Positions 58,484 through 60,142 of a stretch of DNA of 60,142 nucleotides are shown one piece after another. The first letter of the stretch is position 1, and each line of letters opens with the position of its first letter. Source of the stretch: an uncultured Propionibacteriaceae bacterium (GTDB taxonomy: Bacteria; Actinomycetota; Actinomycetes; Propionibacteriales; Propionibacteriaceae); assembly GCA_937965785.1 (NCBI GenBank), contig CALCKT010000054.1, forward strand, positions 1 to 60,142, in the 5' to 3' direction. Under the pieces are notes generated by a model that was not told the origin of the DNA, did no database searches, and saw only the letters and a list, made by a program, of their open reading frames with translations. A program made the position numbers and the translations under genes.

Positions 58484-59287
58484 CTACTGCACCGATGGCA
58501 GGAACTGGTCCATGTCGAGGGCGGGCAGGGCGGCGCTGGGCACGCTGACGACCTTCGCGGGGATTCCCGCGACCGTGGTGTGCGGGGGGACGTCCTTCAG
58601 CACCACGGAACCCGCACCTATCTTCGCGCCCTCCCCGATCCGGATGTTGCCGAGCACCTTGGCTCCTGCTCCGATCATGACGCCACGCCCGATCTTGGGA
58701 TGGCGATCACCCCCCTCCTTGCCGGAGCCGCCGAGGGTGACCTCGTGGAGCATGGAGAAGTCGTCCTCCACCACCGCGGTCTCGCCGATCACCACGCTGG
58801 TGGCGTGGTCGAACATGATCCCCTTCCCGATCCGCGCGGCAGGGTGGATGTCGACGGCAAACACCTCCGAGATCCGCGACTGCAGGTACAGGGCCAGGCA
58901 GTGGCGGTCACGTTCCCAGTAGGAATGCGCCACCCGGTAGGCCTGAATGGAGTGGAAACCCTTGAAGTAGAGCAGCGGATTGGCGTATCCGGCGGCGGCG
59001 GGGTCGCGGTAGACCACGGCCTGCAGATCGGCGCGGATGGCGTTCTGGATGCACTTCTCTTCGCGCAGCACGTCGAGGATGATGTCGCGGAGGCTGAGGG
59101 CCGGGAGGGTGGCGTTGTCGAGTTTCGCGGCGAGGATGTAGGCCAGCGCGGTTTCCAGGTCGGGCTGGCTGAGCACCACGTGCGACAGGAACCCGGCCAG
59201 CAGCGGCTCGTTGGCGGCGGCCTCGGCGCACTCGGCACGGATGGACTCCCAGATCAGGTGGTCGGCGACGATACGTGCAGGATCCAT
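58484..59287 (-). CDS. cysE: serine O-acetyltransferase
   Basis: First step of cysteine synthesis, acetylating serine with acetyl-CoA (267 aa). A helical N-terminal half with RDPAAAGYANPLLYFKGFHSIQAYRVAHSYW is followed by the left-handed beta-helix (hexapeptide repeats: IHPAARIGKGIMFDHATSVVIGETAVVEDDFSMLHEVTLGG). The catalytic His/Asp in FDHA and LHEV are present. A long C-terminal DMDQFLPSVQ tail could dock on cysteine synthase. ATG 59287 has GGAG 6 nt upstream. Confidence 0.95.
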   Translation of the reverse strand: MDPARIVADHLIWESIRAECAEAAANEPLLAGFLSHVVLSQPDLETALAYILAAKLDNATLPALSLRDIILDVLREEKCIQNAIRADLQAVVYRDPAAAGYANPLLYFKGFHSIQAYRVAHSYWERDRHCLALYLQSRISEVFAVDIHPAARIGKGIMFDHATSVVIGETAVVEDDFSMLHEVTLGGSGKEGGDRHPKIGRGVMIGAGAKVLGNIRIGEGAKIGAGSVVLKDVPPHTTVAGIPAKVVSVPSAALPALDMDQFLPSVQ

Positions 59288-59388
59288 TGCTTCTCCAAGT
59301 GGTTTGATGACTGCCGAAACGGAAACACAAAGGCTACCTGCCCGCATTCCCACCGCACCGGTTCAACCTTCCGTTTCCGCCTCCCGGG

Positions 59389-59394
59389 TAGGCT
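59389..59394 (+). promoter_or_regulatory. -10 element TAGGCT of the TIGR03085 gene (leaderless)
   Basis: TAGGCT with 6 nt to the ATG at 59401. Confidence 0.5.
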
Positions 59395-59400
59395 CGTTGC

Positions 59401-59991
59401 ATGACCGCAGAGTTGCGTAACGCCCAGCGCGACGAGTTCTGTCGCGTGTTGTCCATGGTCACCCCGGACGCCCCGACGCTGTGCTCGGGTTGGACCGCCT
59501 TCGATCTCGCCGCGCACGTCTGGATCCTGAACCACGGGCCCCTCGCCTGGGCGGGAATGCTGCTGCCGCCGTTCTCGTGGCTCACGGACCGGGAGATCCG
59601 GCGGACGAAGGAACGGTTCTCCTACGCCGGGCTGGTCGAGGAGATCCGCACCGGTCCCGCGTCCTTCGCGTGCATGCCGACCGATCCCCGGGAGGAGCAC
59701 CGGCACTCCCTCGGCGAGTACTTCATCCACACCGAGGACGTGCGCCGCCCGAACCGGCTGCCCAAGCAGGAGATCTCCCCCGACCTGGCCGAGGCCCTGT
59801 GGCGGCGTCTCAGGACGGCCTCCCGGCAGCTGCACCCGTTCGCATCCTGGGAGTTCCGCACCCCGCAGGGCGGTCACGGAAGGATCGGGCGCGGCCCCGT
59901 CACCAAGCAGATCACTGGCGAACCCGGCGAGCTGCTGATGTGGGTGTACGGGCGTACCGAGGCCGCCCGGGTGGAGATCGTGAACCTCTGA
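59401..59991 (+). CDS. TIGR03085 family metal-binding protein (mycothiol/DinB-fold)
   Basis: A 196-aa protein of the mycothiol-dependent maleylpyruvate isomerase-like/DinB fold. Metal-ligand His residues are at DLAAHVWILNH and the GEYFIHTEDVRR helix, and the early LCSGWTAFDLAAH is the family signature. It could be a mycothiol-dependent transferase, but substrate and activity are not known. The leaderless promoter fixes the ATG. It is divergent from cysE. Confidence 0.83.
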   Translation: MTAELRNAQRDEFCRVLSMVTPDAPTLCSGWTAFDLAAHVWILNHGPLAWAGMLLPPFSWLTDREIRRTKERFSYAGLVEEIRTGPASFACMPTDPREEHRHSLGEYFIHTEDVRRPNRLPKQEISPDLAEALWRRLRTASRQLHPFASWEFRTPQGGHGRIGRGPVTKQITGEPGELLMWVYGRTEAARVEIVNL

Positions 59992-60085
59992 GGTTCACAG
60001 GAAACGCACCGGCTTCTCAGGGGAAACCCATCGTTGCGAGCCCAAGGATTCTTCCCAAGGGACGAAACCGAAAGGCGGGACAGCA

Positions 60086-60142
60086 ATGGGATTCAGGAAG
60101 ATCACGGCCAGGTTCGCGGGGCTCGCCGCAGCGGTCCTGCTG
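60086..60142 (+). CDS. start of an exported protein (truncated by the window end)
   Basis: The first 19 codons read MGFRKITARFAGLAAAVLL, a typical signal peptide (basic n-region, hydrophobic core). An AAAGGCGGG site precedes the ATG by 7-10 nt. The rest lies outside the window, so the product cannot be named. Confidence 0.6.
   Translation, partial: MGFRKITARFAGLAAAVLL

Overview
The window is a gene-dense, high-GC actinobacterial chromosome segment. The signatures are a WhiB regulator, a C-terminal DinB beside a tRNA-Leu, two DUF1707 proteins, DUF3499/DUF3039/DUF2017 proteins, an acyl-CoA carboxylase set (AccD5/AccE5/AccA3 type) and a FilP-like coiled-coil protein. From about 28.7 to 58.5 kb the order ahcY, isomerase-like, manB, DUF3499, zincin-like, whiB, manC, TIGR03089, glycosyltransferase, LCP, purE, purK, PH protein, birA, accD5, accE5, maf, accA3 closely follows Mycobacterium tuberculosis Rv3248c-Rv3285 as I remember it, but without the F420 genes fbiA/fbiB. 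A Propionibacteriaceae member (Arachnia-like, filamentous) is my best guess; this is inference, not proof. There are no insertion sequences, prophage genes or CRISPR arrays.

Layout. 1-6 kb: end of a BCCT osmolyte transporter, pdxH, a membrane protein with an L7/L12-like tail, the threonine catabolism pair tdh-kbl and a GRAM-like protein. 6-9 kb: a low-GC gap, tRNA-Leu(UAG), dinB, dihydrofolate reductase and a second DUF1707 protein. 9.2-18.6 kb: a five-gene block DUF5682 - VWA - SWIM zinc finger - WGR/DUF4132 - MoxR AAA+ ATPase, with overlapping genes. It matches, in circularly permuted order, the uncharacterised E. coli yehI/L/M/P/Q genes, and is the strongest candidate here for an undescribed system. 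18.8-22.6 kb: a tightly overlapping operon clpS-DUF2017-murI-rph-rdgB-thyA. 22.7-28.7 kb: pncB, malQ, an RDD protein, an MFS exporter and DUF3039.

28.7-46.9 kb: SAM-cycle ahcY and a sugar-nucleotide/cell-envelope region (isomerase-like protein, Trm112-like protein, manB, manC, two glycosyltransferases, DUF5719, two divergent LCP ligases, DUF3352) around whiB. 46.9-50 kb: birA-PH-purK-purE. 50-58.5 kb: carboxylase genes accD5-accE5-maf and accA3, separated by a Scy/FilP-like coiled-coil pair and a NUDIX-lipoprotein pair; birA supplies the biotin ligase needed by AccA3. The window closes with cysE, a TIGR03085 protein and the start of a secreted protein.

A regulatory theme runs through the window: at least 17 genes have a TAnnnT -10 hexamer 6-7 nt before the start codon with no Shine-Dalgarno, the signature of leaderless transcription. 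I used it to choose several starts (dinB, clpS, DUF3499, birA, accD5).
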